Translations under genes and position numbers: made by a program | The notes under the pieces: generated by a model | Seen by the model: only the letters and a program-made list of their open reading frames with translations | Told to the model about the DNA's origin: nothing | Database searches by the model: none | In this document: one piece after another, positions 22,824 through 31,472 of the stretch | Position numbering within the stretch: position 1 is the first letter of the stretch | How the letters are laid out: each line of letters begins with the position of its first letter | Assembly: GCA_000155715.1 (NCBI GenBank) | Contig: DS990616.1 | Location: 1 to 32,114 of the forward strand | Origin: a gamma proteobacterium HTCC5015 | GTDB taxonomy: Bacteria > Pseudomonadota > Gammaproteobacteria > HTCC5015 | DNA: 32,114 nucleotides | Reading direction: 5' to 3'

Positions 22824-25610
22824 TTAGGGCATTTCGTCCGCCGCCTCTTGCTCGGGCGGCATGAGATCTTCTTTGGTGAGCTTCATAAACACCAAGCCCG
22901 TACTGGCAATAAAGACCGAACTGTAAGTACCAATAACAACACCTACCAACAGGGCCAGTGCAAAGGAGTGGATGATTTCACCACCGAAGTAAAACAAGGC
23001 TGTCAGTACCAGCATCGTTGTTACCGAGGTCATCAACGTACGCGAGATCGTTTGGTTAATCGAAGTATTCATAATATCGATGGGCTGACCTCGGCGCATA
23101 ATGCTGAAGTTCTCGCGGATTCGATCGAAGACGACGATAGTATCGTTGAGCGAATAACCAATCACCGCCAACAGCGCCGCCAACACGGTGAGATCAAACT
23201 CAATCCCCGTCCAGGCAAAGACCCCCAACGTAATCAGCACATCGTGCACCAAGGCGGCCACGGCACCCAGCGAAAATTTAAGCTGAAAACGGAACGCCAA
23301 ATAAATAACAATGGCAATCAGAGCAAACAGTAGCGCCATACCGCCGCTTTCGCGCAGCTCTTCGCCCACTTGCGGTCCGACGAACTCGATCCGACGCTGC
23401 TCTACTTGAGCATTTTCCGCTCTCAGCAAGCCCATGATTTGCTCGCTGACCTCTACCGATTCAACCCCTTCGCGCGGTTGGATGCGAATTAACACATCGC
23501 GGGCCGTGCCAAAATTTTGCACCACGGCATCGGGGAAACCGCCCTGCTCTAGGGTATCGCGGATATCACTTAACTCAGCGGGCTCTTGATAGCCCACTTC
23601 CACCAAGTAGCCACCGGTAAAGTCGATACCATAAACTAAGCCCTTACTGGCCAAGCCCGTAATAGCACCGCCCACCAAAACCGCCGACAGGGCCAGCGAC
23701 ATGAAGCGGCCGCGCATGAAGGGGATTTTCGTTTCTTTGAGCTTCAGGAACGACCAACCCATCGGCAACGTTTTCAGTCGGCGGTTGCCATAGATTAGAT
23801 TGACGATGGAGCGCGTACCCATGATAGCGGTGAACATCGAAGTCGCGATACCGATCGACAGTGTGATGGCAAAACCTTTAATCGGTCCCGTGCCAAACGT
23901 GAACAGCAACACCGCTGCGATAAACGTCGTCACATTGGCATCGGCAATGGTGCTAAAGGCCTTGTCGTAACCTTGATAAATCGCCTCTTGTACTTTGGCG
24001 CCGCGATTCAGTTCTTCTTTGATCCGTTCAAAAATCAGTACATTGGCATCGACGGCCATACCGACCGTCAACACGATACCGGCAATCCCCGGCAAGGTCA
24101 GCGTGGCTTGAAGCAAGCTCATTACCGCAACAATCGTGATGATATTCGCCACCAGCGCCACATTGGCAATCAGACCAAACACTTTGTAGTAAAAGGCCAT
24201 AAAGCCCAACACTAAGCACAGGCCAATCACCACCGAGGCCAAGCCTTTGTCGATATTTTCCGCACCGAGGCTGGGGCCAATGGTGCGCTCTTCGACAATT
24301 TCCATCGGCGCTTTCAAGGCCCCAGAGCGCAGAAGAATCGCAAGGCGCGCCGCCTCGTCTTGCTGCAGCCCCGTGGTAATAAATTGCTTGGACAAGGGCT
24401 CGCGCACCGTAGCCACACTAATGACCGTTTCCTCTTGGCGGGCAACGCGCTGCTCTTCGCCATCGACCACGCGAGTCTCAAATTTGGTTTCCTTATACAC
24501 CACCGCCATGGGGCGTCGCACATTATCCTTAGTGATGCGATACATGCGGTCGGCGCCGTCGCCGTTGAGGGTGACGCGCACGGCGGGCTGGTTGTTTTCG
24601 TCGTAGGTCACCGCCGCGTTTTGAATATTGTCGCCCGTGACGATAATCGAACGCTCTAGCAATACGGGAGAACCGTCGCGCTCGAAATACATCTTGGCTC
24701 CGGATGGCACGCGCCCCCCGTTCTCGACGCTGACGGCATCTTGGTAAGTACCGTACTGCATACGGTACTCCAGCGTGGCGGTCGAACCGAGAATCTCACG
24801 CGCCTTGGCGCTGTCTTGCACACCGGGCAATTGAACAACAATGCGATCCAAGCCCTGCTGTTGTATCACGGGTTCAGAGACACCGAGCGCATTCACGCGG
24901 TTGCGCAAAGCGGAAATATTCTGCGTAATGGCAGAGCGCTTTTCTTCGATAAGCGCCTTTTCTGTAAAGCGGGCAATCAATGCGGGATTGCCATCGACCG
25001 AGCGCTCGATGAACTCCATATCGGGATAGCGGTCCCTCAAGACATAGCGCGCCTGTTCTCTCGTATCGGCTTCGGTAAAGCGTACGATCACTTGTGTGCC
25101 GTAGACGCGAGCGCCGCGATTGCGCAATTTTTCTTCGCGCAGCAGCGTGCGAATCTCGCCTTCAAAACTCTCTAGCGTGCTCTTCAAAGAGCCCGCCATA
25201 TCCACCTGCATCAAAAAGTGAATACCACCGCGCAAATCGAGCCCTAGATACATGGGTGCCGCGCCCCAATCGCGCAACCATGTGGGAGTGGCTGGAGCCA
25301 AGTTGAGCGCCACTGCGTAGTCGTCACCCAGTGCCTGCTCGAGAATATCCTTAGCCTTGAGCTGATCGCCACCGCTGGCAAAGCGCGCCAGCAATTTGCC
25401 GTCGTGTTTTTCCACCTGTTGCGCCTCAACGCCAGCATTGGACAACAATCGCTCGACTTGCCCCGCCAAACTGTCGCTCGGCTCGCTGCCGTCCGTCGCT
25501 GTCACCTGCACAGCGGGATCTTCACCGTACAAATTGGGCGCGGCGTACAGGGAGGCAAAAGCGAGAATGGCAACGAGTAGTAAATACTTCCAAGCGGGGT
25601 ACTGATTCAC
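22824..25610 (-). CDS. secDF: Fused protein translocase subunit SecDF
   Basis: 928-aa inner-membrane protein combining SecD and SecF, the proton-driven pair that pulls proteins through SecYEG. The SecD half starts like Pseudomonas SecD (NQYPAWKYLLL) and has LGLDLRGG at about residues 123-129, the periplasmic P1 head, and TVGMAVDANVLIFERIKEE. The junction lies near residue 617 (IYGNRRLKTLP-MGWSFLKLKETKIPFM). The SecF half shows GIDFTGG (about 661-667) and VIGYSLNDTIVVFDRIREN. About twelve membrane segments are expected. Separate secD and secF are usual in Gammaproteobacteria; here no stop codon separates the halves. An ATG at 23762 could mark the ancestral SecF start but lacks a Shine-Dalgarno. 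The gene starts with GTG. It follows yajC but is separated from it by a terminator. Confidence 0.95.
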   Translation of the reverse strand: MNQYPAWKYLLLVAILAFASLYAAPNLYGEDPAVQVTATDGSEPSDSLAGQVERLLSNAGVEAQQVEKHDGKLLARFASGGDQLKAKDILEQALGDDYAVALNLAPATPTWLRDWGAAPMYLGLDLRGGIHFLMQVDMAGSLKSTLESFEGEIRTLLREEKLRNRGARVYGTQVIVRFTEADTREQARYVLRDRYPDMEFIERSVDGNPALIARFTEKALIEEKRSAITQNISALRNRVNALGVSEPVIQQQGLDRIVVQLPGVQDSAKAREILGSTATLEYRMQYGTYQDAVSVENGGRVPSGAKMYFERDGSPVLLERSIIVTGDNIQNAAVTYDENNQPAVRVTLNGDGADRMYRITKDNVRRPMAVVYKETKFETRVVDGEEQRVARQEETVISVATVREPLSKQFITTGLQQDEAARLAILLRSGALKAPMEIVEERTIGPSLGAENIDKGLASVVIGLCLVLGFMAFYYKVFGLIANVALVANIITIVAVMSLLQATLTLPGIAGIVLTVGMAVDANVLIFERIKEELNRGAKVQEAIYQGYDKAFSTIADANVTTFIAAVLLFTFGTGPIKGFAITLSIGIATSMFTAIMGTRSIVNLIYGNRRLKTLPMGWSFLKLKETKIPFMRGRFMSLALSAVLVGGAITGLASKGLVYGIDFTGGYLVEVGYQEPAELSDIRDTLEQGGFPDAVVQNFGTARDVLIRIQPREGVESVEVSEQIMGLLRAENAQVEQRRIEFVGPQVGEELRESGGMALLFALIAIVIYLAFRFQLKFSLGAVAALVHDVLITLGVFAWTGIEFDLTVLAALLAVIGYSLNDTIVVFDRIRENFSIMRRGQPIDIMNTSINQTISRTLMTSVTTMLVLTALFYFGGEIIHSFALALLVGVVIGTYSSVFIASTGLVFMKLTKEDLMPPEQEAADEMP

Positions 25611-25656
25611 AATAGGGCCTTATTCATTGATGTCTAGCAAAATTAACCGTCTTACC

Positions 25657-25688
25657 AAAAAAGCCAATGCGGAACGCATTGGCTTTTG
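25657..25688. terminator. Rho-independent terminator between yajC and secDF
   Basis: A perfect 9-bp stem GCCAATGCG/CGCATTGGC (25663-25671 with 25675-25683) with a 3-base loop has six As on the left, which become a U run on the minus strand, and four Ts on the right. It lies 12 bases past the yajC stop, within what is normally a yajC-secD-secF operon. Confidence 0.85.
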
Positions 25689-25699
25689 TCCTTCGCCGC

Positions 25700-26074
25700 T
25701 TACTCTTGGGCGGCTTTATCGTTTTTAGCGTCTTTAATCGTGCCCTTAGGCATAACAGACTGAATGGCTTGGCGCTGTAAGCGCAGGCTGCTGTTGTCGT
25801 TGACCTTGAGCTCGATAAACGCATCGCCCACTTCAGTCACTTTGCCGAGAATACCGCCAGAAGTCACCACTTCGTCACCTTTTTTCAACGCCTCTACCAT
25901 TTGGCGATGTTCCTTCGCACGCTTTTGCTGGGGGCGAATCATCAGAAAATACATCACCACAAACAGGACGACGATGGGTAACAGTTGCAGGAGCCCTCCG
26001 TCGGCACCAGCGGGAGCGGCCGCTTCGGCGTGAGCGGGGCTGATAACAAAGTTCAGAATATCTTCAACTAACAT
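25700..26074 (-). CDS. yajC: Preprotein translocase subunit YajC
   Basis: 124-aa small membrane protein associated with SecDF. A single membrane segment (about residues 28-46, LLQLLPIVVLFVVMYFLMI) is followed by the conserved RPQQKRAKEHRQMVEALKKGDEVVTSGGILGKV. GAGGTGA precedes the ATG. Upstream, the usual tgt-queA pair is absent; an MBL-fold hydrolase gene lies there instead, 85 bases away. Confidence 0.95.
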   Translation of the reverse strand: MLVEDILNFVISPAHAEAAAPAGADGGLLQLLPIVVLFVVMYFLMIRPQQKRAKEHRQMVEALKKGDEVVTSGGILGKVTEVGDAFIELKVNDNSSLRLQRQAIQSVMPKGTIKDAKNDKAAQE

Positions 26075-26159
26075 GATTCACCTCGGTAAAAATGGCGCAC
26101 AGTATGCCACAGACTCCGATATCTTGGGGCGATCTAACGAGATTCAAGACGACAATGGA

Positions 26160-26804
26160 CTATCCGTAGCGATCGGCGACAAAAGGATTGCTGCGACGCT
26201 CGGCGCCAATCGTCGACATAGGGCCGTGACCCGGTATGAAACGCGTTTCATCGGGTAGAGAAAACAACTCGCGGTGAATGCTCTCAATCAATGTGGCGTG
26301 GTCGCCCTTGGGGAAGTCTGTACGACCAATCGACCCCTGAAACAACACATCACCCGCCCACAAAAGACCATCCTGCGCGGAGTAAAAGACCACATGGCCT
26401 GGCGTATGCCCCGGACAATGTCGCACTTCCAACTCAATCTCGCCCACGGTGACCTTGTCGCCCTGCTCTAACCAGCGCTGGGGCTCAAAAATTTCTACTG
26501 CGGGAAAATTAAACATTTGCGCTTGCATGGGTAAGCCCTGAATCCAAAACGCGTCCTCGCGTTGAGGCCCCTCGATGGGCACATCAAAGCGTCGAGCCAT
26601 TTCAGCCGTTGCACCCACGTGATCCAGGTGACCGTGGGTGAGCAAAATTTTTTCCACGATCACACCAGTTTCGTCAATGGCCGCTTGGATTTTGTCCACA
26701 TCGCCGCCAGGATCGACAACGGCGGCGCGCTGACTGCTATCGCACCACAGCAGACTGCAATTTTGCTGAAAAGGCGTCACGGGGATTAAGCGAAATTGGA
26801 GCAT
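26160..26804 (-). CDS. MBL-fold metallo-hydrolase, YcbL/glyoxalase II-like
   Basis: 214-aa metallo-beta-lactamase-fold enzyme. Metal-binding motif THGHLDHVG is followed by HCPGHTPGHVVFY, GDVLFQGSIGRTDFP and FIPGHGP, supplying the remaining His and Asp ligands. Length and ending (GHGPMSTIGAERRSNPFV) match the YcbL group of single-domain hydrolases similar to glyoxalase II but lacking its C-terminal glutathione-binding domain. It probably hydrolyses a thioester such as S-lactoylglutathione; the substrate is unproven. GGAGAA precedes ATG. It lies 33 bases after rlmB on the same strand. Confidence 0.88.
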   Translation of the reverse strand: MLQFRLIPVTPFQQNCSLLWCDSSQRAAVVDPGGDVDKIQAAIDETGVIVEKILLTHGHLDHVGATAEMARRFDVPIEGPQREDAFWIQGLPMQAQMFNFPAVEIFEPQRWLEQGDKVTVGEIELEVRHCPGHTPGHVVFYSAQDGLLWAGDVLFQGSIGRTDFPKGDHATLIESIHRELFSLPDETRFIPGHGPMSTIGAERRSNPFVADRYG

Positions 26805-26837
26805 CTAGATTCTCCGGCACAAAAATCGGTTTTTTGG

Positions 26838-27632
26838 TTAACTTGAAGGGGCTCGACGCTGGCGCACGACTTCATACAGACACACGCCCGCAGCGACTGA
26901 GACGTTTAAACTACTCACGCTACCCCCCATGGGAATGGCGACAATTTCGTCACAACTTTCTCGCGTCAAACGTCGCAAACCATCGCCCTCAGCCCCCATG
27001 ACCAGCGCCATTGGGCCATCGAGACGCCCCTCGTAGAGACTGCGATCCTCGCCATCCGCTAGCCCCACAATCCACAAGCCGCGCTCTGCCAACCCCTTTA
27101 GTGTTCGCGCAAGATTGGTGACTTGGATGAACGGCGTCTCTTCTGCGGCACCGCAGGCCACCTTGCGCGACACGGCCGTCAATCCAGCCGATTTGTCCTT
27201 GGGTGCGATCACGACATCGACGCCCGCACCGTTTGCACTGCGCAAGCAGGCACCTAAATTGTGCGGATCAGTCACACCATCGAGCACCAATACCAACGGC
27301 ACATTTTCAACGCCATCGAGAATACCCTCGAGGTCAGCCTCGCGCCACAGTTCCGAAGAGCGCACCTGGGCGATCACACCTTGGTGGCGAGCGCCGTCGA
27401 CCCAGTCATCCAGTTGCTGTCGCTCGACGTATTGAGTGGGCAGCCCTAGCTGGGTGGCGAGCGCCTGCAGCTTGCCTAGGCGTTGATCCGCCCCCTTCTG
27501 CCAGTAAAGCTGAAAAACTTCCTCGGGCCGCCGCTGTATGAAAGCTTCGACGGCGTGCAGGCCAAATAGAAACTGGGGCGATTTAGTCCCCCGCTTTGAC
27601 CCTGAGCTGCGCTGTTTTCCACGACGTGCCAC
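26838..27632 (-). CDS. rlmB: 23S rRNA (guanosine-2251-2'-O)-methyltransferase RlmB
   Basis: 264-aa SpoU-family SPOUT enzyme. After a basic N-terminal extension (ARRGKQRSSGSKRGTKS), the substrate-binding domain starts at FLFGLHAVEAFI. The catalytic domain has LDGVTDPHNLGACLRSA, VMGAEGDGLRRLT and IPMGGSVSSLNVSVAAGVCLYEV, the three SPOUT motifs. The start codon is GTG, 3 bases after the rnr stop, so the two genes are translationally close. rnr-rlmB is a conserved pair. Confidence 0.96.
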   Translation of the reverse strand: MARRGKQRSSGSKRGTKSPQFLFGLHAVEAFIQRRPEEVFQLYWQKGADQRLGKLQALATQLGLPTQYVERQQLDDWVDGARHQGVIAQVRSSELWREADLEGILDGVENVPLVLVLDGVTDPHNLGACLRSANGAGVDVVIAPKDKSAGLTAVSRKVACGAAEETPFIQVTNLARTLKGLAERGLWIVGLADGEDRSLYEGRLDGPMALVMGAEGDGLRRLTRESCDEIVAIPMGGSVSSLNVSVAAGVCLYEVVRQRRAPSS

Positions 27633-27635
27633 GAA

Positions 27636-29924
27636 TTAAGAATCTCGCTCTTGATCGTCTACTGGCCGCTTGCCCGCCGCACGCTTTTTGGGCTCGGCAA
27701 TGGAGAGATCGATTTTTCGGTCGTCCAAATTAACGCTGTCCACCGTCACCTTAATGGTGTCCGAGAGTCGGTAGAGCTGACCCGTACGCTGGCCAATTAA
27801 ACGATGACCGACGGGATCGTAGTCAAAGTAATCTTTTTCGAGATTGGTGACGTGCACCATGCCTTCGACATAAACGCCTTTAAGCTGCGCAAAAATACCA
27901 AAAGGCGCCACGCCTGTAATCGTCGCCTCATAGGTTTCGCCCACCTTGTCCATCATGTACTCGCACTTGAGCCAATCGGTGGCATCGCGCGTCGCTTCAT
28001 CGGCGCGGCGCTCGTTGCTGGAGCACACCTCACCCAACACGGCCATATCGCCCTCATCGTAGCGATAGTCCGCCTTGCTGCCGCCGCGCAGAATATGTCG
28101 GATGGCTCGGTGGACCAAAAGATCGGGATAGCGACGGATCGGCGATGTAAAGTGTGCGTAGTGGCTCAGCGCCAAGCCAAAGTGCCCTTTGCACTCGGCG
28201 CGGTACTGAGCTTGCTTCATTGAACGCAGTAAGACGGTGGTAATCAATTCCGACTCGGGGCGACCCGCCGCTTTACTGGCGATATCCGCATACAGCTTCA
28301 CATCGGGCTTTGTCGCCGCCGGCAAACTGATCGCAAAACTCATCAAGAATTCGCGCAACTCTTCGTACTTTTCCTCAGCCGGCTCATCGTGAACGCGAAA
28401 CAGGGCAGGCATTTCATGCTTGTCGAGATACTTGGCGGCCGCAATATTGGCCGTGACCATGCACTCTTCAATCAGTTTGTGCGCATCGTGGCGCTGCACT
28501 GGCACAATCGCTTCAATCTTTTTGTCGTCGCCAAAGACGATGCGGGTTTCAACCGTGTCAAAATCGATCGCGCCGCGCTCTTCGCGAGAGCGCCTCAGAG
28601 CTTTGTATAGACGGTGAAGCTCTTCGATATGGGGCACAACCTGCTCAAATTGCTGACGTGTCGCTTCATCCTGTTCTAAAAGGATTTTGCCGACTTGTGT
28701 GTAGGTCGTGCGCGCCTGTGATTGAAACACGCCCTCTTTGAAATCGAAGTGCACCAACTGTCCATTTTTATCGATTTGCATTTCGCACATCATGCAAAGG
28801 CGATCGACGTGGGGGTTGAGCGAGCACAAACCATTCGAAAGGCTCTCGGGCAGCATAGGGATCACTCGGCCCGGGAAGTAAACCGAAGTAGCTCGTTTGG
28901 CAGCCTCTTGGTCGAGGGGCGACTGGGGCTTCACATAGTGAGACACGTCGGCAATGGCCACATAAAGCCTCCATCCCTGTTCATTGGCTTCGGCATAGAC
29001 GGCGTCGTCGAAATCTTTGGCGTCCTCACCGTCGATGGTAATGAGCGGCAAGTGACGGTAATCCGTGCGCCCCTGCTTGTCGGCCTCGTCGACCACATCG
29101 CCCAAGGCGTTGGACTCTTCCAAGACCTCTTCGGGAAACTCGTTAGGCAAATTGTGCGAGTGAATGGCGATATCAATCTCCATGCCGGGCGCCATATGCT
29201 CACCCAGAGTTTCAATCACATGCCCCTGCGCTTGATGCCGACGAGTCGGATAGTGCGTAATTTCAGCGCGCACCACCTGCCCTGCTGTTGCGCCGAGCGT
29301 TTTGTCCAGTGGCACTAGCACGTCTTGCGTAATGCGCTTGTTTTCCGACTCGACGAAGGCCACGCCTCCCTCTAAGATCAAACGCCCCACAACGTGGGTG
29401 ACACCGCGCTCTAGCACTTCGACAAGACGCCCTTCGGTTTTGCCACCGCGACCTTTTCCAGCGCGGCGCATCACCACATGGTCGCCGTGGAATAAAGCAT
29501 CCATTTGTTTGGCGTGGATGTAGAGATCGTCGCCCCCTTCATCGGGCACGAGAAAACCAAATCCATCGGGGTGAGCGCTCACGCGACCGCGCACCAAATC
29601 TTTCTCATCGACGGGAATCAAACCGCCGCGGCGGTTCAGCACCAACTGTCCGTCGCGCACCATGGCACGCAGACGAAACTCCAAAACATCTAAACTTTCG
29701 TCGTCATCTTGAGACAGACCGAGAGCATCGGCGATTTCCGCGCCGTTCATGGGCGGCCCAAGCTCTCGAATCAGTGTTGTAATGTACTCGCGCGATGCGG
29801 TGGGATGATCGTATTTTGCCGCCTCCCGCGCCGCATTCGGATCCTTCGACAAAGGAAAAGGTGCCTTGGGATCAATCGGAGTCTTGGGGTGGTGTGGACT
29901 ATGGTGTTTTGACATGGGCAGCAT
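27636..29924 (-). CDS. rnr: Ribonuclease R
   Basis: 762-aa 3'-5' exoribonuclease that degrades structured RNA. An N-terminal winged-helix region (REYITTLIRELGPPMNGAEIADALG) is followed by cold-shock domains (GRVSAHPDGFGFLVPDEGGDDLYIH). The RNB catalytic core has ITIDGEDAKDFDDAVYA with the metal-binding Asp residues. HYAHFTSPIRRYPDLLVHRAI and a C-terminal S1 domain (GVAPFGIFAQLKGVYVEGMVHV) follow. It lacks the long Lys-rich tail of the E. coli enzyme (813 aa). Two starts nine bases apart (29924, 29915) are possible; neither has a clear Shine-Dalgarno. Confidence 0.96.
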   Translation of the reverse strand: MLPMSKHHSPHHPKTPIDPKAPFPLSKDPNAAREAAKYDHPTASREYITTLIRELGPPMNGAEIADALGLSQDDDESLDVLEFRLRAMVRDGQLVLNRRGGLIPVDEKDLVRGRVSAHPDGFGFLVPDEGGDDLYIHAKQMDALFHGDHVVMRRAGKGRGGKTEGRLVEVLERGVTHVVGRLILEGGVAFVESENKRITQDVLVPLDKTLGATAGQVVRAEITHYPTRRHQAQGHVIETLGEHMAPGMEIDIAIHSHNLPNEFPEEVLEESNALGDVVDEADKQGRTDYRHLPLITIDGEDAKDFDDAVYAEANEQGWRLYVAIADVSHYVKPQSPLDQEAAKRATSVYFPGRVIPMLPESLSNGLCSLNPHVDRLCMMCEMQIDKNGQLVHFDFKEGVFQSQARTTYTQVGKILLEQDEATRQQFEQVVPHIEELHRLYKALRRSREERGAIDFDTVETRIVFGDDKKIEAIVPVQRHDAHKLIEECMVTANIAAAKYLDKHEMPALFRVHDEPAEEKYEELREFLMSFAISLPAATKPDVKLYADIASKAAGRPESELITTVLLRSMKQAQYRAECKGHFGLALSHYAHFTSPIRRYPDLLVHRAIRHILRGGSKADYRYDEGDMAVLGEVCSSNERRADEATRDATDWLKCEYMMDKVGETYEATITGVAPFGIFAQLKGVYVEGMVHVTNLEKDYFDYDPVGHRLIGQRTGQLYRLSDTIKVTVDSVNLDDRKIDLSIAEPKKRAAGKRPVDDQERDS

Positions 29925-29974
29925 TGTAACGCAGCTAGGCGCAGTAAGGGGCTTTACAACCCCGATTAGGCAAT

Positions 29975-30009
29975 AAAAAAGCAGCCAGTGTTGCCACTGG
30001 CTGCTTTTT
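29975..30009. terminator. Rho-independent terminator after tRNA-Asn, probably bidirectional
   Basis: A perfect 10-bp stem GCAGCCAGTG/CACTGGCTGC with a TTGC loop has six As on the left and five Ts on the right. On the minus strand it ends the tRNA transcript and separates it from rnr. Confidence 0.93.
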
Positions 30010-30015
30010 CAGAGA

Positions 30016-30091
30016 TGGCTCCTCGAGCTGGACTCGAACCAGCGACCAATTGATTAACAGTCAACTGCTCTACCAACTGAGCTATCGAGGA
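30016..30091 (-). tRNA. tRNA-Asn (anticodon GTT)
   Basis: 76 bases on the minus strand fold into a full cloverleaf. The acceptor stem is TCCTCGA/TCGAGGA, the D-arm GCTCAGTTGGTAGAGC, and the anticodon loop CTGTTAA with GTT. The T-arm is GCTGGTTCGAGTCCAGC. Discriminator G and an encoded CCA are present. It closely resembles E. coli tRNA-Asn. Confidence 0.98.
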
Positions 30092-30108
30092 TCGTTGGTG
30101 AGGGGCGT

Positions 30109-30136
30109 ATTCTACGGATTCAGCCCCCTCTGTCAA
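30109..30136 (-). promoter_or_regulatory. Promoter of tRNA-Asn
   Basis: On the minus strand a perfect TTGACA (30131-30136) and TAGAAT (30109-30114) are separated by 16 bases, 17 bases before the tRNA. The GC-rich CGCCCC downstream of the -10 is typical of discriminators in stringently controlled stable-RNA promoters. It lies between galU and the tRNA, so the tRNA is transcribed on its own. The GAGGGG/CCCCTC inverted repeat around it overlaps the spacer. Confidence 0.8.
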
Positions 30137-30141
30137 CGGAA

Positions 30142-31017
30142 TTATACATTCAAATTCGCAAGATATTCGGCGAAGACGTTTTTCAGTTCGGGGTGTTGCA
30201 GGCCGTACTCGACGGTCGCTTTCAAATAGCCAAGCTTGTCGCCGCAATCAAAGCGCTTGCCGTCAAATTCGTAGCCGAGAACCGTCTCGTAATCGAGCAA
30301 TTTGGCGATGGCGTCTGTAAGCTGAATCTCCCCGCCGGAACCGCGTTCCGTGGTTTCCAGCAAATCAAAAATGCGCGGCGTCAAAATATAGCGGCCAACA
30401 ACAGCTAGGTTAGACGGCGCTTCGCTGGGCTTGGGTTTCTCGACAATTTCTTGCACGGCCGTCGTTCCCCCTTCGCCGCGCTTGCCGCCAACAATACCGT
30501 AGCGACTGGTCAGCTCTGGAGGTACGGCCTCGAGGCCCAATACACTGCTCTGGCGCTCGTTGTAAAGCTCAACCATTTGCTCAAGGCAGGAGGAACCGTC
30601 GAGGTTTTGAATCATATCGTCGGCCAAAATCACGGCAAACGGCTCATCGCCCACCAATTTCTTGGCACACAAAACGGCGTGACCGAGGCCAAGCGTCTCG
30701 TTTTGTCGGGTATACACCGTGGTGACATGGGCGGGAATAATACCCTGCACCATCTCCAACATACGCGTTTTGTTTTTTAACGCGAGTTCAGACTCCAGCT
30801 CATAAGCTTTATCGAAGTGGTCGGCAATTGCACGCTTGGTTCGACCCGTAATAAAGATCAACTCGTCGCAACCCGCTGCCACCGCTTCCTCCGCGGCGTA
30901 CTGAATCAGTGGTTTGTCGACAACGGGTAACATTTCCTTGGGGCTTGCCTTGGTAGCCGGCAAAAATCGAGTTCCCATACCCGCGACGGGAAAAACCGCC
31001 TTGCGCACATACTGCAT
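30142..31017 (-). CDS. galU: UTP-glucose-1-phosphate uridylyltransferase
   Basis: 291-aa nucleotidyltransferase making UDP-glucose for polysaccharide, lipopolysaccharide and osmoprotectant synthesis. KAVFPVAGMGTRFLPATKASPKEMLPVVDKPLIQYAAEEA is the UTP-binding N-terminus. FAVILADDMI is the metal and sugar-phosphate motif, and IVEKPKPSEAPSNLAVVGRYIL the family signature. GAGGAA precedes the ATG. It is divergent from fdxA across 84 bases. Confidence 0.97.
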   Translation of the reverse strand: MQYVRKAVFPVAGMGTRFLPATKASPKEMLPVVDKPLIQYAAEEAVAAGCDELIFITGRTKRAIADHFDKAYELESELALKNKTRMLEMVQGIIPAHVTTVYTRQNETLGLGHAVLCAKKLVGDEPFAVILADDMIQNLDGSSCLEQMVELYNERQSSVLGLEAVPPELTSRYGIVGGKRGEGGTTAVQEIVEKPKPSEAPSNLAVVGRYILTPRIFDLLETTERGSGGEIQLTDAIAKLLDYETVLGYEFDGKRFDCGDKLGYLKATVEYGLQHPELKNVFAEYLANLNV

Positions 31018-31040
31018 AAATTATTCCTCATATTCAGTTC

Positions 31041-31063
31041 GGCTGCATGATACTATTGCAGCC
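31041..31063. promoter_or_regulatory. Inverted repeat in the galU-fdxA divergent promoter region
   Basis: GGCTGCA (31041-31047) and TGCAGCC (31057-31063) are perfect inverted arms around 9 bases. The enclosed TGATACTAT resembles an extended -10 element for fdxA, so the repeat could be an operator or simply a palindromic promoter context. No regulator is identified. Confidence 0.4.
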
Positions 31064-31101
31064 CTAGGGAATGAAGCCTATCCCCGCTCTCTAACTATTT
31101 C

Positions 31102-31425
31102 ATGACATACGTCGTCACCGAAAACTGCATTCAATGTAAATACACAGACTGTGTAGAAGTATGCCCTGTGGATTGCTTTCACGAGGGGCCTAACTTTTTA
31201 GTCATTGACCCCGATGCCTGTATCGACTGCAGTCTCTGCGTCCCCGCCTGCCCAGCAGAGGCCATCTATCCCGATGACGAACTGCCCGAGGGTCAAGCCC
31301 ACTTCACCGCTTTAAACGCCGAGCTATCAAAACTGTGGCCCGTGCTGGATGAGCCGAAAGCGCCACTGCCCGATGCCGACGACTGGGATGGCGAGCCCGA
31401 CAAGCTCAGCCACCTAAAACGCTAG
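31102..31425 (+). CDS. fdxA: 7Fe ferredoxin FdxA
   Basis: 107-aa electron carrier with one [3Fe-4S] and one [4Fe-4S] cluster. Ligand cysteines lie at 9, 17 and 50 for the 3Fe cluster and at 21, 40, 43 and 46 for the 4Fe cluster ([14 protein letters not shown] and [12 protein letters not shown]); Cys12 and Cys25 are also present. The roughly 50-residue C-terminal extension ([13 protein letters not shown]...) is typical of the Azotobacter FdI/FdxA type. It is not the [2Fe-2S] Fdx of isc operons. It is divergent from galU and convergent with the beta-propeller gene, with a terminator between. Confidence 0.96.
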   Translation: MTYVVTENCIQCKYTDCVEVCPVDCFHEGPNFLVIDPDACIDCSLCVPACPAEAIYPDDELPEGQAHFTALNAELSKLWPVLDEPKAPLPDADDWDGEPDKLSHLKR

Positions 31426-31436
31426 GCAGCAGGCGA

Positions 31437-31460
31437 TAAAAAAAGGGGCCGAAGCCCCTT
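31437..31460. terminator. Rho-independent terminator between fdxA and the beta-propeller gene
   Basis: GGGGC-CGAA-GCCCC (31445-31458) has a seven-A run on its left. On the minus strand it is a UUCG-loop hairpin followed by a U run, 12 bases after the minus-strand stop. On the plus strand the T run is only TTCT, so it ends fdxA less efficiently. Confidence 0.9.
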
Positions 31461-31472
31461 CTCATTCACACT

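Noticed and set aside
29966-30247. A minus-strand ORF overlapping the tRNA-Asn gene
   Set aside because: It runs through the tRNA and its terminator and has no protein-family features.
31018-31101. A definite sigma-70 promoter for fdxA
   Set aside because: Only an extended -10-like TGATACTAT inside a palindrome is seen and no -35 is at the right distance; it was kept only as a low-confidence regulatory repeat.
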